Positions 7,706 through 16,843 of a stretch of 41,539 nucleotides of DNA are shown in pieces. Under the pieces are notes generated by a model, which worked only from the letters and a program-made list of their open reading frames with translations, was not told the origin of the DNA and did no database searches. The stretch covers positions 1-41,539 of the forward strand of contig CAIQQN010000234.1 of NCBI GenBank assembly GCA_903873975.1. The letters are read 5' to 3'. This DNA is from an uncultured Anaerolineales bacterium. GTDB taxonomy: Bacteria > Chloroflexota > Anaerolineae > Anaerolineales > Villigracilaceae. Each line of letters opens with the position of its first letter. Position 1 is the first letter of the stretch. The position numbers and the translations under genes were made by a program.

Positions 7706-9166
7706 CTATACTGCTTTGAACCGGACTTCGAAAGTCGTCCCGACTCCGGGCGCGCTCTCCACCCGCACCTCGCCCCCGTGCACTTTTGCAATCCATTGCA
7801 CAATGGAGAGTCCCAGCCCGCTGCCGCTGGGCGCCTCCGGATCGGATTCCGCCTCTCCCGCACGCGTGCGGGCTTTGTCCACCCGGTAGAAACGATCGAA
7901 CAGGTGGGGGATGTGTTCGGGCGCGATGCCCGGACCGGTATCTGAAACGCGCACCCAGGCGCTCCCGTCTGCTTTTCCTGTTTCCACACAAACCCGTTTC
8001 ACGTCTCCGGTCGTATATTTGATCGCATTCTCAACCAGGTTGCTGAGCATCTGCAGCAGGTACTGCCGGTCGCCGAGAATGTGCGTCTCGGGCAGGTTGC
8101 CGGCTTCCAGTGTGACCCCGTTCCGGGTCGCCAGTGCAGTGAGGCGTTCCACGGTCTCAACCGCCACATCGCTCAGGTCCAACGGCGTTTTCTCGATGGT
8201 CGTTTGCCCGGCATCCATGCGGGCCAGCGTCAGCAGGTCATTTACCAGGCTGGTCATGAAATCGTTCTCGCCGTGGATGATGCTCAGCGCATGCTGGTAC
8301 TCTTGCGGCGAACGGCGGGAGGCAATGGCGCGGCTGGTTTCAAGGTTGATGATGGTTAACGGGGTGCGCAGTTCGTGACTGGCATCCGCCACGAACTGGC
8401 GCTGGCGTTCAAAGGCCGCCTGCAAACGCGCCAGCATCGCATCAAAGGTGTTTGCCAGTTCCCCCAGCTCATCTTTGCTCTTCATGTTCAAACGGCGGCT
8501 CAGGTCCGTCTCACCGATGGTGCGCGCCGCTTGGGTGATCGTCTTCACCGGCCGCATGGCACGGTCTGCCAGCCAGAAGCCGCCGGCCAGGGCGACGGCC
8601 AGGGTCAGCAGGCTGCCGGCCACCAGGGTCAGGAGGAAACGGCGGATCAGCGCACTCGGGTCGAGGATGCCGCCGAAGATTATCAGGAAATTGATTCCCA
8701 GCGGGCTCTGCACCGGGGCGATGATGAAAGCGTAATTCTGGGAATTTGGGCCTGTCCAGTAAATGGCGGATGATTCACCCGTCCGGGGGGTGGTTTGCAG
8801 CCCGGCGGATACGATCTGGATCGCTTCCTGGACCGGGATGGGCCCCTGGCTGGCAAGAACTGTTCCCTCGGGACTGAGCAGGATGAAAACGTCTGTATCG
8901 CGTAGCAGCCCGTTCGGGAGCGAGGTCTGTCCGTCCCCCTGAAGCAGCGCAGTTTGGACGTTCGTCACCAAGCCAGTCACCCGGCGGTCTAACTCATGGA
9001 TGGCCTCCTCCTGCAGGTTGCGGCTCTGGGTGTAAAAGAGAAAGGCGCTGAAGGCAAACAGGATAACCGCCAAAATGGCCGTGAACCACAGGACGAGCCG
9101 GAAGCGAATGCTGTGGAGCAGCACCCCGAATCGTTCTCGAATAACCGGGGACTTCTTTGGCCTCAT
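7706..9166 (-). CDS. OmpR-partner sensor histidine kinase (HAMP, HisKA, HATPase)
   Basis: 486 residues from the ATG at 9166, which overlaps the regulator stop codon as ATGA and has GGAGGAG upstream; the frame is open further but that part lies inside the regulator gene. Two transmembrane helices (about 22-45 and 176-200) enclose an extracytoplasmic sensor of about 130 residues. HAMP follows at about 200-255, then HisKA with H264 in DASHELRTPLT, and HATPase_c with LVENAIKYT, VSDTGPGIA, FDRFYRVDKAR and GSGLGLSIVQW. All catalytic motifs are intact. It is co-transcribed with the PhoB-like regulator. Its 3' end has been copied twice into the neighbouring tandem units. The signal is unknown. Confidence 0.95.
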   Translation of the reverse strand: MRPKKSPVIRERFGVLLHSIRFRLVLWFTAILAVILFAFSAFLFYTQSRNLQEEAIHELDRRVTGLVTNVQTALLQGDGQTSLPNGLLRDTDVFILLSPEGTVLASQGPIPVQEAIQIVSAGLQTTPRTGESSAIYWTGPNSQNYAFIIAPVQSPLGINFLIIFGGILDPSALIRRFLLTLVAGSLLTLAVALAGGFWLADRAMRPVKTITQAARTIGETDLSRRLNMKSKDELGELANTFDAMLARLQAAFERQRQFVADASHELRTPLTIINLETSRAIASRRSPQEYQHALSIIHGENDFMTSLVNDLLTLARMDAGQTTIEKTPLDLSDVAVETVERLTALATRNGVTLEAGNLPETHILGDRQYLLQMLSNLVENAIKYTTGDVKRVCVETGKADGSAWVRVSDTGPGIAPEHIPHLFDRFYRVDKARTRAGEAESDPEAPSGSGLGLSIVQWIAKVHGGEVRVESAPGVGTTFEVRFKAV

Positions 9167-9843
9167 TTCTCCTCCGGCACGCGCATACGGTATCCGGCCC
9201 CCCGCATGGTTTCGAGCAGCTTGACCTCGCTGGGATCGTCGATCTTGACTCGTAAACGGCGGATGTACACGTCCACCACGTTGGAGGCGATGACGTGGTC
9301 GTAACTCCACAGATGTTCTTCAGCCATCTCGCGGGTGATAAGATGGTTGGGATGGCGCATCAGGTATTCGAGCAGGGAAAATTCTTTGGCGGTCAGTTCG
9401 ATCGGCTGGTCGCCGCGCCGGACGGTGTGGGTGGCCGGGTCGAGCACCAGGTCCGCCACCTGGAGCGAGCCCGTTTTGCTGGAGGATTCGCGCCGCAGCA
9501 AGGCGCGGATGCGGGCGCGCAGTTCGTCCACTTCGAAGGGCTTGACCAGGTAATCATCCGCGCCGCTATCCAACCCAAGCACCCGGTCATCCAGCGCATC
9601 CCGTGCGGTCAGCATCAAAATGGGGGTGCTGACGCGCCGGTCGCGCAGGTCCCGGCAGACTTCCAGTCCGTCTTTGCCGGGCAGCATGATATCCAGGATG
9701 AGGATGTCGTAGCTGGAAATCAGCCCCATTTCTTCGCCATCCAGGCCGTCATAAGCCGTATCAACGGCATACCCATCCTCTTCGAGGGTCAGGCGAAGGG
9801 ATTCGCTCAGGCGGCGGTTGTCTTCGACCAGTAAAATGCGCAC
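9163..9843 (-). CDS. OmpR/PhoB-family response regulator
   Basis: 226 residues. The receiver domain has E7-D8, phospho-acceptor D51 (LILDIMLPG), a T in MLTAR and K in DDYLVKPF. The C-terminal winged helix (about 130-220) has ELTAKEFSLLEYLMRHPN and NVVDVYIRRLRVKID, with the usual recognition helix. It is the first gene of a two-gene operon with the kinase and lies divergently from the ApbE operon at 10063. That promoter has two TTCATC boxes 11 bp apart, the spacing used by this family, so it is a candidate target (inference). Confidence 0.95.
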   Translation of the reverse strand: MRILLVEDNRRLSESLRLTLEEDGYAVDTAYDGLDGEEMGLISSYDILILDIMLPGKDGLEVCRDLRDRRVSTPILMLTARDALDDRVLGLDSGADDYLVKPFEVDELRARIRALLRRESSSKTGSLQVADLVLDPATHTVRRGDQPIELTAKEFSLLEYLMRHPNHLITREMAEEHLWSYDHVIASNVVDVYIRRLRVKIDDPSEVKLLETMRGAGYRMRVPEEK

Positions 9844-9941
9844 ATTATTTCTCCGTGAAGTTTATTTGCATATAAATTGTAGCACGCAAATATGACTGCG
9901 GGATGAATGGCTTTCCAGCCTCTCCCCAAAGAAGAAGATAA

Positions 9942-9986
9942 AAGAAACAGGGATATGCAAGCTTCGCTCGCATATCCCTGTTTCTT
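9942..9986. terminator. Long hairpin between divergent operons
   Basis: AAGAAACAGGGATATGC (9942-9958) pairs perfectly with GCATATCCCTGTTTCTT (9970-9986); the apical part AGCTTCGCT can pair further. A near-identical apex, GCGAGCTTCGCTCGC, is found in the hairpin at 12427-12473. Lying between divergent genes, it may stop antisense read-through or be a mobile hairpin repeat. Confidence 0.55.
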
Positions 9987-10000
9987 CACATTTCCGACAA

Positions 10001-10032
10001 TTCATCCTGTATTCATCTCCGTTCTGTATACT
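10001..10032 (+). promoter_or_regulatory. Promoter with 11-bp-spaced TTCATC repeats, ApbE operon
   Basis: TTCATC occurs at 10001-10006 and 10012-10017, an 11-bp repeat step typical of OmpR/PhoB-type operators. A good -10 box, TATACT, lies at 10027-10032, 9 bp beyond the second repeat, where such operators replace the -35 box. No consensus -35 is present, as expected for an activated promoter. The start codon is at 10063. Confidence 0.5.
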
Positions 10033-10062
10033 CGCCCCAACTTGATCGAGGAGTAAACACAA

Positions 10063-10437
10063 ATGCGTAAACAAATTGGTGCCTTATTGGCAGCCATCCT
10101 GATAACCGGTTCGATAGCCATGTCCATGCTGGTGGTTGGCGCGAATGCAATGACCAACCAGAATGGCACCGCCGCTTCGAATACTCCTGCCGCGGTCGCC
10201 GCAGCAGGTTCAACCACAACCTCATCCGACCAGGCGCTGATTGCCCAACTGCAGGCTCAGGTTGCCCAGTACCAGACGCGCGAGCAGCAGTATCAGGCCG
10301 CGCTGAGCAGTGACAACGCCCAGTTAACCCAGGCCGCCTCTGAGCTGCAGACGATCCAGCAGTTGCTTGCCTTTCTGCAAAGCCATGGCCTGATCTCGAT
10401 TGACAGCCAGGGCCAGATCACCGTTGCCGGCCGCTAA
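10063..10437 (+). CDS. Small exported coiled-coil protein
   Basis: 124 residues; ATG after GAGGAG. A signal peptide or anchor helix occupies about residues 6-28 (ending VVGANA). A Thr/Ala-rich linker follows, then a Gln/Ala-rich heptad region (about 55-108, with LIAQLQAQVAQYQTREQQYQ) expected to form a coiled coil, and a short tail. It is the first gene of the operon with the flavin transferase and the haem membrane protein, so it may help assemble or hold that redox system outside the membrane. There are no cysteines and no haem-binding CxxCH. The family is not recognised. Confidence 0.7.
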   Translation: MRKQIGALLAAILITGSIAMSMLVVGANAMTNQNGTAASNTPAAVAAAGSTTTSSDQALIAQLQAQVAQYQTREQQYQAALSSDNAQLTQAASELQTIQQLLAFLQSHGLISIDSQGQITVAGR

Positions 10438-10447
10438 GGAGTTTCCC

Positions 10448-10711
10448 ATGAAAATCATCAAGACCGCCCTCCATTACTGGTTCGCCGTTGTCAGCGTATT
10501 GAGTTTCCTGGTTGGTTGGGGCATGCTGGCGCATTCTCTCAAGCCGGTCCAGCCGGTCCAGGCAGCGACGGCGAATATTTCCTCGTTGCCCTCCTTGCCG
10601 CCCATCCAGGCTTTTGGCAGTGGCAGCGGCAGTGGGAGCGGGCTGAACTTTGCGGCCCCCAGTACTCAGTCAAATCTTGCCGCACCCCTGCTCCGCTCGG
10701 GTGGTTCCTAG
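10448..10711 (+). CDS. Small exported Ser/Gly-rich protein
   Basis: 87 residues. AAGGAG overlaps the previous stop, 7 nt before the ATG at 10448. It has a hydrophobic helix at about residues 9-29, a Pro/Val stretch, and a low-complexity GSGSGSGSG tract near residue 57-65, and ends in LLRSGGS. It shows no motif of a known enzyme and, in particular, no ApbE flavinylation motif of the S/T-G-A-T/S type. It lies 10 bp after the coiled-coil gene and 3 bp before apbE, so translational coupling is likely. The function is unknown. Confidence 0.65.
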   Translation: MKIIKTALHYWFAVVSVLSFLVGWGMLAHSLKPVQPVQAATANISSLPSLPPIQAFGSGSGSGSGLNFAAPSTQSNLAAPLLRSGGS

Positions 10712-10714
10712 AGA

Positions 10715-11650
10715 ATGAAAACCTTTCTTCTCCGCGCCATGAACACGGATATTTTGATGGTCGCCCAGGGAACCCCCGCCCGGTTGGCGGACGGATTTGA
10801 AGAGGCGCAGCAGTTTATATTAGCCAGTGAAAGCCGTTTCAGCCGGTTTTCGGAACAAAGCGAACTCTCCGACCTCAACCGTTCTGCGGGGACGCCCTTT
10901 CAGGCCTCCCCCGATCTGTTCGCGGTGATTGCCCTGGCACAGCAGTTTTTCCACCAGACCCGCGGCCTGTTCGACCCTTCCATCCTGCCGGACCTGCGCC
11001 GGGTCGGTTATGACCGCAGCATGGACCTGCTCCGCCAGGGGTCGGCAGTCCCCTTGTTCGAATCCCTGCTGGCAGGTGAGCGCTCATCCTTCAGCGAGAT
11101 GGAGCTCGACGAGAGGAGAGGTATGATTCTCCTTCCCCATGGGATGGCGCTCGATCTGGGTGGGATTGCCAAAGGCTGGATCGTTGAACAGGCAGCCCTT
11201 CTCCTTTCCAAATTCTCTTCGGCCTGTGCTGTCAACGCCGGAGGCGATATGTTCCTGGTCGGGCTTCCGGACGGAGAAGATTATTGGTCGGTTGCGATCG
11301 AAGACCCGCTCCAGCCAGTGGTAGATTTGACCACCCTCAAGGTCGATCCTGGCGCGGTCGCTACTTCTGCTGTAACCAAACGTGTCTGGAAGCAGGGCGA
11401 AAAACACCGCCATCATCTCATTGACCCTCGTACTGGCGAACCTGCGGCAACTGACTGGTTGAGCGTGACGGCCATTGCTCCTCACGTTTATGAAGCCGAG
11501 GTTTTCGCCAAGGCCCTGCTCATAGGCGGACCGCAGGAATCTGAAGAGATCGCCCGCAATGGGGGCACCCATTTTTCCTGGCTGGCGGTCGATCATGATC
11601 GGAAAATATGGGGCACACAAAAAAGTGTGGAGTATATGTATGTCAATTGA
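10715..11650 (+). CDS. apbE: FAD:protein FMN transferase (ApbE)
   Basis: 311 residues. ApbE attaches FMN covalently to a Ser/Thr of extracytoplasmic redox proteins, using FAD and Mg2+. Visible family features are the N-terminal AMNTDI strand, FDPSI at about residue 89, MALDLGGIAKGW (FAD-site loop), NAGGDMFLVG, AVATSAV, and the metal-binding HHLIDPRTGEP. The length is usual. There is no clear signal peptide or lipobox, so it may act in the cytoplasm or be retained by other means; many ApbE proteins are exported. It is translated together with the next gene, whose start lies within its last codons. No FMN-binding-domain acceptor is encoded nearby. Confidence 0.93.
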   Translation: MKTFLLRAMNTDILMVAQGTPARLADGFEEAQQFILASESRFSRFSEQSELSDLNRSAGTPFQASPDLFAVIALAQQFFHQTRGLFDPSILPDLRRVGYDRSMDLLRQGSAVPLFESLLAGERSSFSEMELDERRGMILLPHGMALDLGGIAKGWIVEQAALLLSKFSSACAVNAGGDMFLVGLPDGEDYWSVAIEDPLQPVVDLTTLKVDPGAVATSAVTKRVWKQGEKHRHHLIDPRTGEPAATDWLSVTAIAPHVYEAEVFAKALLIGGPQESEEIARNGGTHFSWLAVDHDRKIWGTQKSVEYMYVN

Positions 11651-12416
11651 ACACCCCAATCAACCCAGCCGGACACAACCCTCTTCGCCGTGGCGGGCGA
11701 TTATCAGTGTATTTGCCACCCTGCTCGTTTTGGGTTTGATATTATTAGGAGCCCTCTTTTCATTGACCCCCTCCGGGCAGGCGGCGGGTAAATGGTTTAC
11801 CTGGTTCTTTGCCCTGGATACTGTCCAGCTCTGGTGGTATGTGACCCGCGCCAGTGGGATCGTGGCCTATCTGCTGTTATGGTTTTCCATGGTGCTGGGG
11901 CTGGCAGTTACCAGCAAATACCTTGACCGCCTGCTCGACCGTATGTTCACCTACGACTTCCACCAGTTCATCTCGCTGCTTTCGATTGCCTTTGTGGTTT
12001 TACACGTCGCAGTCCTGATGCTTGACCGGTATCTGCCTTATTCGATCTGGCAGGTCCTGGTTCCGTTCATTTCCCCCTATCGTCCCATCTGGGTCGGGGT
12101 GGGCGTGATCGGCTTTTACCTCACCCTCCTAGTCACGGTTACTTTTTACCTTCGGAAAAGGATTGGGATGCGCCTCTTCCGCATCATTCACGTCCTGAGT
12201 TTGGTTGGGTACCTGGGCGCCACGCTGCACGGCGTCTATGCCGGCACCGACTCCCCGCTCCCGGCCATGCAGTTGCTCTATAAAGGGACCGGGCTGGTGG
12301 TGATCTTCCTGACCGTCTTCTGGCTGGCGCTCCTGGCTCTGCGGAAACTGGAAGCCCGCCGCCAGGCCCTGGCACTTGCCAGGCTGCCTCGCCGCCGTCA
12401 CGCCACTTCTAACTAG
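11640..12416 (+). CDS. Ferric-reductase-like transmembrane haem protein
   Basis: 258 residues from the ATG at 11640, which overlaps apbE by 11 bp and has GTGGAG 8 nt upstream. Six to seven helices are predicted. Two helices carry paired histidines, DFHQF…VLHVAVL (13 residues between) and RIIHVL…LHGVYAG (12 between), the pattern of two b-type haems in the ferric reductase/MsrQ/NOX membrane domain. There is no NAD(P)H or FAD domain, so electrons must come from or go to a partner. With ApbE next door, a covalently flavinylated partner is expected. An N-terminal cytoplasmic stretch of about 20 residues is polar. The C-terminus is Arg-rich, consistent with a cytoplasmic end. Confidence 0.85.
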   Translation: MSIEHPNQPSRTQPSSPWRAIISVFATLLVLGLILLGALFSLTPSGQAAGKWFTWFFALDTVQLWWYVTRASGIVAYLLLWFSMVLGLAVTSKYLDRLLDRMFTYDFHQFISLLSIAFVVLHVAVLMLDRYLPYSIWQVLVPFISPYRPIWVGVGVIGFYLTLLVTVTFYLRKRIGMRLFRIIHVLSLVGYLGATLHGVYAGTDSPLPAMQLLYKGTGLVVIFLTVFWLALLALRKLEARRQALALARLPRRRHATSN

Positions 12417-12426
12417 GGTAAAGATT

Positions 12427-12473
12427 GAAAGAACAAGGTTTTGCGAGCTTCGCTCGCAAAACCTTGTTCTTTC
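12427..12473 (+). terminator. Long hairpin terminator after the ApbE operon
   Basis: A perfect 22-bp stem: 12427-12448 pairs with 12452-12473 around the loop TTC. The apex GCGAGCTTCGCTCGC recurs in the hairpin at 9942. A short T-rich part of the stem itself (GTTCTTTC) follows. It begins 11 bp after the stop. Confidence 0.75.
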
Positions 12474-12627
12474 TCTGAAATAAAAACCCACACAAAATCT
12501 AAATAACTTATCAATCACCTCATAACACCTCTTTGCTATAACTGCGGCAAAGAGTAACCGGGTATTTGGGAACTCCCATCCACGACGATCCCCGGAGAAC
12601 CGCGAATCTGGATTTCAGTGAGGTGAA

Positions 12628-14124
12628 ATGATGACATCTGTAACTGCAAGCCCTTCCGAAAAAGCCCCTAAGTTGGGGGCCAGGCTCTCGACCAATTTGG
12701 AGAAGGCACGCCTGAAGATCCCTTTGCTTTCTCGAGTGCCCAAAAAAGCCTTCTGGATTGTACTCATTGTGGTCGTTGTGGCGGGCGTGGGCACTGGCGC
12801 CTATGCAGCCCTGCGCCCGTCCCAAACCACTGCCGCTGCGACTACCGCCGCCCTCCAGACAGCCACTGCCCGCCAGGGAGATTTGGTCCTGGAGGCCAGC
12901 GGGACCGGATACCTGGTGGCGGCTTCTGAATCATCCGTTGGCTTCGACATCAGCGGGAAAATATCCAGCCTGAATGTCAAGCTGGGTGATACCGTGGAAA
13001 AGGGCCAATTGTTGGCCCAATTGGATGACACCTCGGAGCAATCCGCCCTGGCAGATGCTCAACGGGCTCTGCTTGAGATGACTTCCCCTGAAGCGGTTGC
13101 GAACGCCGAGCTGGCTGTCACCACGGCCCAGGCCAATGTGACCAATGCTCAGATCGCCTTGAACAACCAGTTATATTGGAAGAACGATGCCCTCATCCAG
13201 GATTATTATTCCAAGTATGTCATTGCCAAGGCCAATTTGGATAGGGCCCAGACGATGTATGATAATTTGAATGTGGGGGAATATATCAATGACGCAAATG
13301 AGGCGCAGGCCTACCAGGCTCTCTATAATGCCCAGCAGGCGTACAACTCTGCCAGTTATTATGTCAGTCTTTATTCGCAGAAACCCACCCAGCGGCAGCT
13401 CGATGCGGCCCAGGCCACTCTGGATCTGGCCAATGCCAGGCTGACTAACGCCCAAAACTACCTGGCGGCACTGAAATCCGGGGATGTACCCGACGATGCC
13501 ACCGGTTCCTCCATGGATGGATTAAGACAGGCAAAACTGGCCGTTCAAACCGCACAGGATAACCTGGATGCCACCAAACTCTATGCGCCCATCGCAGGTC
13601 TCGTCATGACCTTCAACGCCGAGGTTGGCGGCACAGCCCAGGGAACGATCATGACGATCGACGATTTGAGCCAGGCCAAAATTCAATTCTACATGGATGC
13701 GAGTGATTGGAGCAACGTCAAGGTCGGTTACGATGTGTCGGTCAGCTTTGATTCCCTGCCCAACCAGACTTTTTCCGGCAAAGTGACGGAGGTCATGCCC
13801 GGCTTGATTTCGGTGCAGGGTACAACCATGGTCGAAGGGACGGCTCTGCTCGACAGTTCCGTGGCCGATATTGGCTTGCCGGTCGGTGTGGATGCTGGAA
13901 TTGATGTGATCTCCGGTCAGGCTTTGAATGCCATCCTGGTCCCGGTCGAGGCGTTGCATGAATTGCCAGATGGCACTTACACGGTCTTTGTCATGAAAAA
14001 TGGGTCGCCCACGCTCACGACGGTGGAAGTTGGCCTGCAAAGCGATACCTTCACCGTGATCACTTCTGGTGTGTCGGTGGGTGATGTGGTTACCACCGGG
14101 ATTGTGGAGACCTCAACAAAATGA
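12628..14124 (+). CDS. MacA/HlyD-like efflux adaptor protein
   Basis: 498 residues. ATG codons at 12628 and 12631 both follow GAGGTGA; the second has better spacing. A cytoplasmic N-terminus of about 40 residues is followed by one transmembrane helix (42-62). Then come a lipoyl/barrel-sandwich half (ISSLNVKLGDTVEKGQLLAQ at about 110-130), a long alpha-helical hairpin rich in Ala/Gln (about 140-290), the second lipoyl half (KLYAPIAGLVM), and beta-barrel and membrane-proximal domains. This is the adaptor of an ABC exporter. It overlaps the ATPase gene by 4 bp (ATGA). Compared with MacA the helical part carries extra Tyr/Asn-rich segments. The substrate is unknown. Confidence 0.9.
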   Translation: MMTSVTASPSEKAPKLGARLSTNLEKARLKIPLLSRVPKKAFWIVLIVVVVAGVGTGAYAALRPSQTTAAATTAALQTATARQGDLVLEASGTGYLVAASESSVGFDISGKISSLNVKLGDTVEKGQLLAQLDDTSEQSALADAQRALLEMTSPEAVANAELAVTTAQANVTNAQIALNNQLYWKNDALIQDYYSKYVIAKANLDRAQTMYDNLNVGEYINDANEAQAYQALYNAQQAYNSASYYVSLYSQKPTQRQLDAAQATLDLANARLTNAQNYLAALKSGDVPDDATGSSMDGLRQAKLAVQTAQDNLDATKLYAPIAGLVMTFNAEVGGTAQGTIMTIDDLSQAKIQFYMDASDWSNVKVGYDVSVSFDSLPNQTFSGKVTEVMPGLISVQGTTMVEGTALLDSSVADIGLPVGVDAGIDVISGQALNAILVPVEALHELPDGTYTVFVMKNGSPTLTTVEVGLQSDTFTVITSGVSVGDVVTTGIVETSTK

Positions 14125-14856
14125 CAGCTGCTCATACAATTATCGAAACCATTGATCTTACCAAGATTTATGGCATGAATGGTGTCAGCGTGACGGCCCT
14201 GGAGAACTTGAGTATCCATATTGAGGCTGGCGAGTTCGTCGCCATCATGGGGCCTTCCGGCTCGGGCAAAAGCACATTGTTGAATATTCTGGGTTGCCTG
14301 GCGCGTCCGACCTCCGGGAAGTACATCCTGGATGGAGAGGATGTGAGTGACCTGGACAAGGTTCAATTGGCCGCCATACGCAACCTCAAGCTAGGCTATG
14401 TTTTTCAATCCTACAACCTTTTGTCAAATACAACTGCCCTGCGTAACGTGATGTTGCCCCTGCTCTATGACCGCACGCACAGGGTCCCGCTGGAAAAATG
14501 GCAGGCGCTGGGGGAAAAAGTGCTCGAGGCGGTTGACCTGGGTGACCGCATGCACCACCAGCCGCAGGAACTCTCCGGAGGCCAGCAGCAGCGCGTGGCA
14601 ATTGCGCGGGCGTTGATTAACGATCCGGTGGTCATCATTGCCGATGAGCCCACCGGCAATCTGGATAGCCGCTCTGGTGAAGAGATCATGGGCCTGCTTG
14701 ATACGTTTCACCGGCAGGGAAAGACCATCGTGATTGTTACCCATGACCCGATCGTTGCTGCCCATACGGAACGCACCATCCATCTAAGGGATGGGCGCAT
14801 TGACACGATTGTGCACAATGGAAAATCCCACCAGGCCGCCGGGAGGGAGGTGAATT

Positions 14857-14870
<14 letters not shown>
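14121..14870 (+). CDS. MacB/LolD-type ABC transporter ATPase
   Basis: 249 residues. It has Walker [10 protein letters not shown] (44-52), a Q-loop in VFQSYNLL, signature [15 protein letters not shown], Walker [15 protein letters not shown] and the switch H in VTHD. It belongs to the family that powers MacB/FtsX-type permeases for substrates taken from the membrane or the outer face. The start overlaps the adaptor gene (ATGA), and its own end overlaps the permease start by 14 bp, so the three are translated as a unit. The last 25 residues after RDGRI are variable. Confidence 0.95.
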
Positions 14871-16083
<1,213 letters not shown>

Positions 16084-16104
16084 GAATAATGAAAGGAAAT
16101 TGAC

Positions 16105-16758
16105 ATGAAGAAAATACTGTTTATCCTCACAGCTTTTGCCCTTCTGTTTGCGCTGGTCGCCTGTAGCAAGACAGCCAGTCAGACAACCCAGTCAGGGAGT
16201 TCGGCTTCTTTGTCAACCGCTGCGCAACTCCTCGTTGGCACGCTCAAGCTGGAGGGGACTGACCAGGCCGTTACTTCCGACCAGGCCAAACAGTTGCTAC
16301 CGCTTTGGCAGATGTTGCAATCCTTGTCAACCAGCAGCACTGCTGCCACGGAAGAGATAAACGCGGTCGTTGACCAGATCAAAAGCCTCATGACTTCTGA
16401 CCAGATGGACAAGATCACTGCCATGAACCTGACCCAGCAGGATGTGATGACATTAATGAGTCAAAACGGGCCCACCGCCAATGGCACTGCGGTTTCCACC
16501 CCCATGGCGTTGAACGGACTGCCGGACAGCGGCAGCGCGCCCTCTGGCGGCGGCGCACCCTCTGGTGGCATGCCTTCAGGTGGCGGCGTTCCACCCTCTG
16601 GTGGCGTGACCTCAGGTGGCGGTGATACGGGCGCGGCTGGCGCCCCCGGCATGTCCACCACTCCGCAGGCCGTCAGGTCGAATGGAATGGCCGATCAGGT
16701 CCCCGCCCCGTTGCTGAACGAGCTGATCCAACTGCTCCAAAACAAAGTTCAACCCTAA
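16105..16758 (+). CDS. Lipoprotein with Ser/Gly/Pro-rich repeats, MacAB operon
   Basis: 217 residues. Start ATG follows AAAGGAAAT. The signal peptide ends in the lipobox LVAC (Cys20), so it is predicted to be lipid-anchored on the outer face. A helical segment of about 90 residues (with TSDQAKQLLPLW, LTSDQMDKI and MNLTQQDVMTLM) loosely recalls the short-helix periplasmic Spy/CpxP type, but I would not assign it. A low-complexity tract of APSGGG-like units (about 147-175) follows, then an amphipathic C-terminal helix. It is 21 bp downstream of the permease, in the same operon, so it probably supports the exporter or binds its substrate. Confidence 0.75.
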   Translation: MKKILFILTAFALLFALVACSKTASQTTQSGSSASLSTAAQLLVGTLKLEGTDQAVTSDQAKQLLPLWQMLQSLSTSSTAATEEINAVVDQIKSLMTSDQMDKITAMNLTQQDVMTLMSQNGPTANGTAVSTPMALNGLPDSGSAPSGGGAPSGGMPSGGGVPPSGGVTSGGGDTGAAGAPGMSTTPQAVRSNGMADQVPAPLLNELIQLLQNKVQP

Positions 16759-16807
16759 CCGAGGCGGCTTCCAGCCGCCATCGGTTGCTTCGACGACACG
16801 AGTCGTC
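16758..16807 (+). terminator. Two hairpins between convergent genes
   Basis: ACCGAGGCGGC (16758-16768) pairs with GCCGCCATCGGT (16774-16785, one bulge), followed by TGCTT. A second small stem, GACGAC (16792-16797) with GTCGTC (16802-16807), comes next. Together they can end the MacAB operon; T-tracts are poor. Confidence 0.5.
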
Positions 16808-16843
16808 AAAGGAGCCGCGCCCGCCGACACCCCAAGATTTCTT

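Larger units (their letters stand above)
5573..7755 (-). repeat. Three tandem units of a small-protein gene with promoter, hairpin and kinase 3'-end copy
   Basis: Read on the minus strand, the same order appears three times: 3' end of the histidine kinase gene, a TTGCTT-17-TATACT-type promoter, a small exported-protein gene, and a hairpin. Unit C adjoins the intact kinase gene. Units B and A carry only short remnants of the kinase tail (6975-7050 and 6227-6276). Gene C is frameshifted and its promoter -10 box is altered, while A and B look intact. The pattern is best explained by successive tandem duplication from a breakpoint inside the kinase gene, followed by divergence. Confidence 0.75.
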
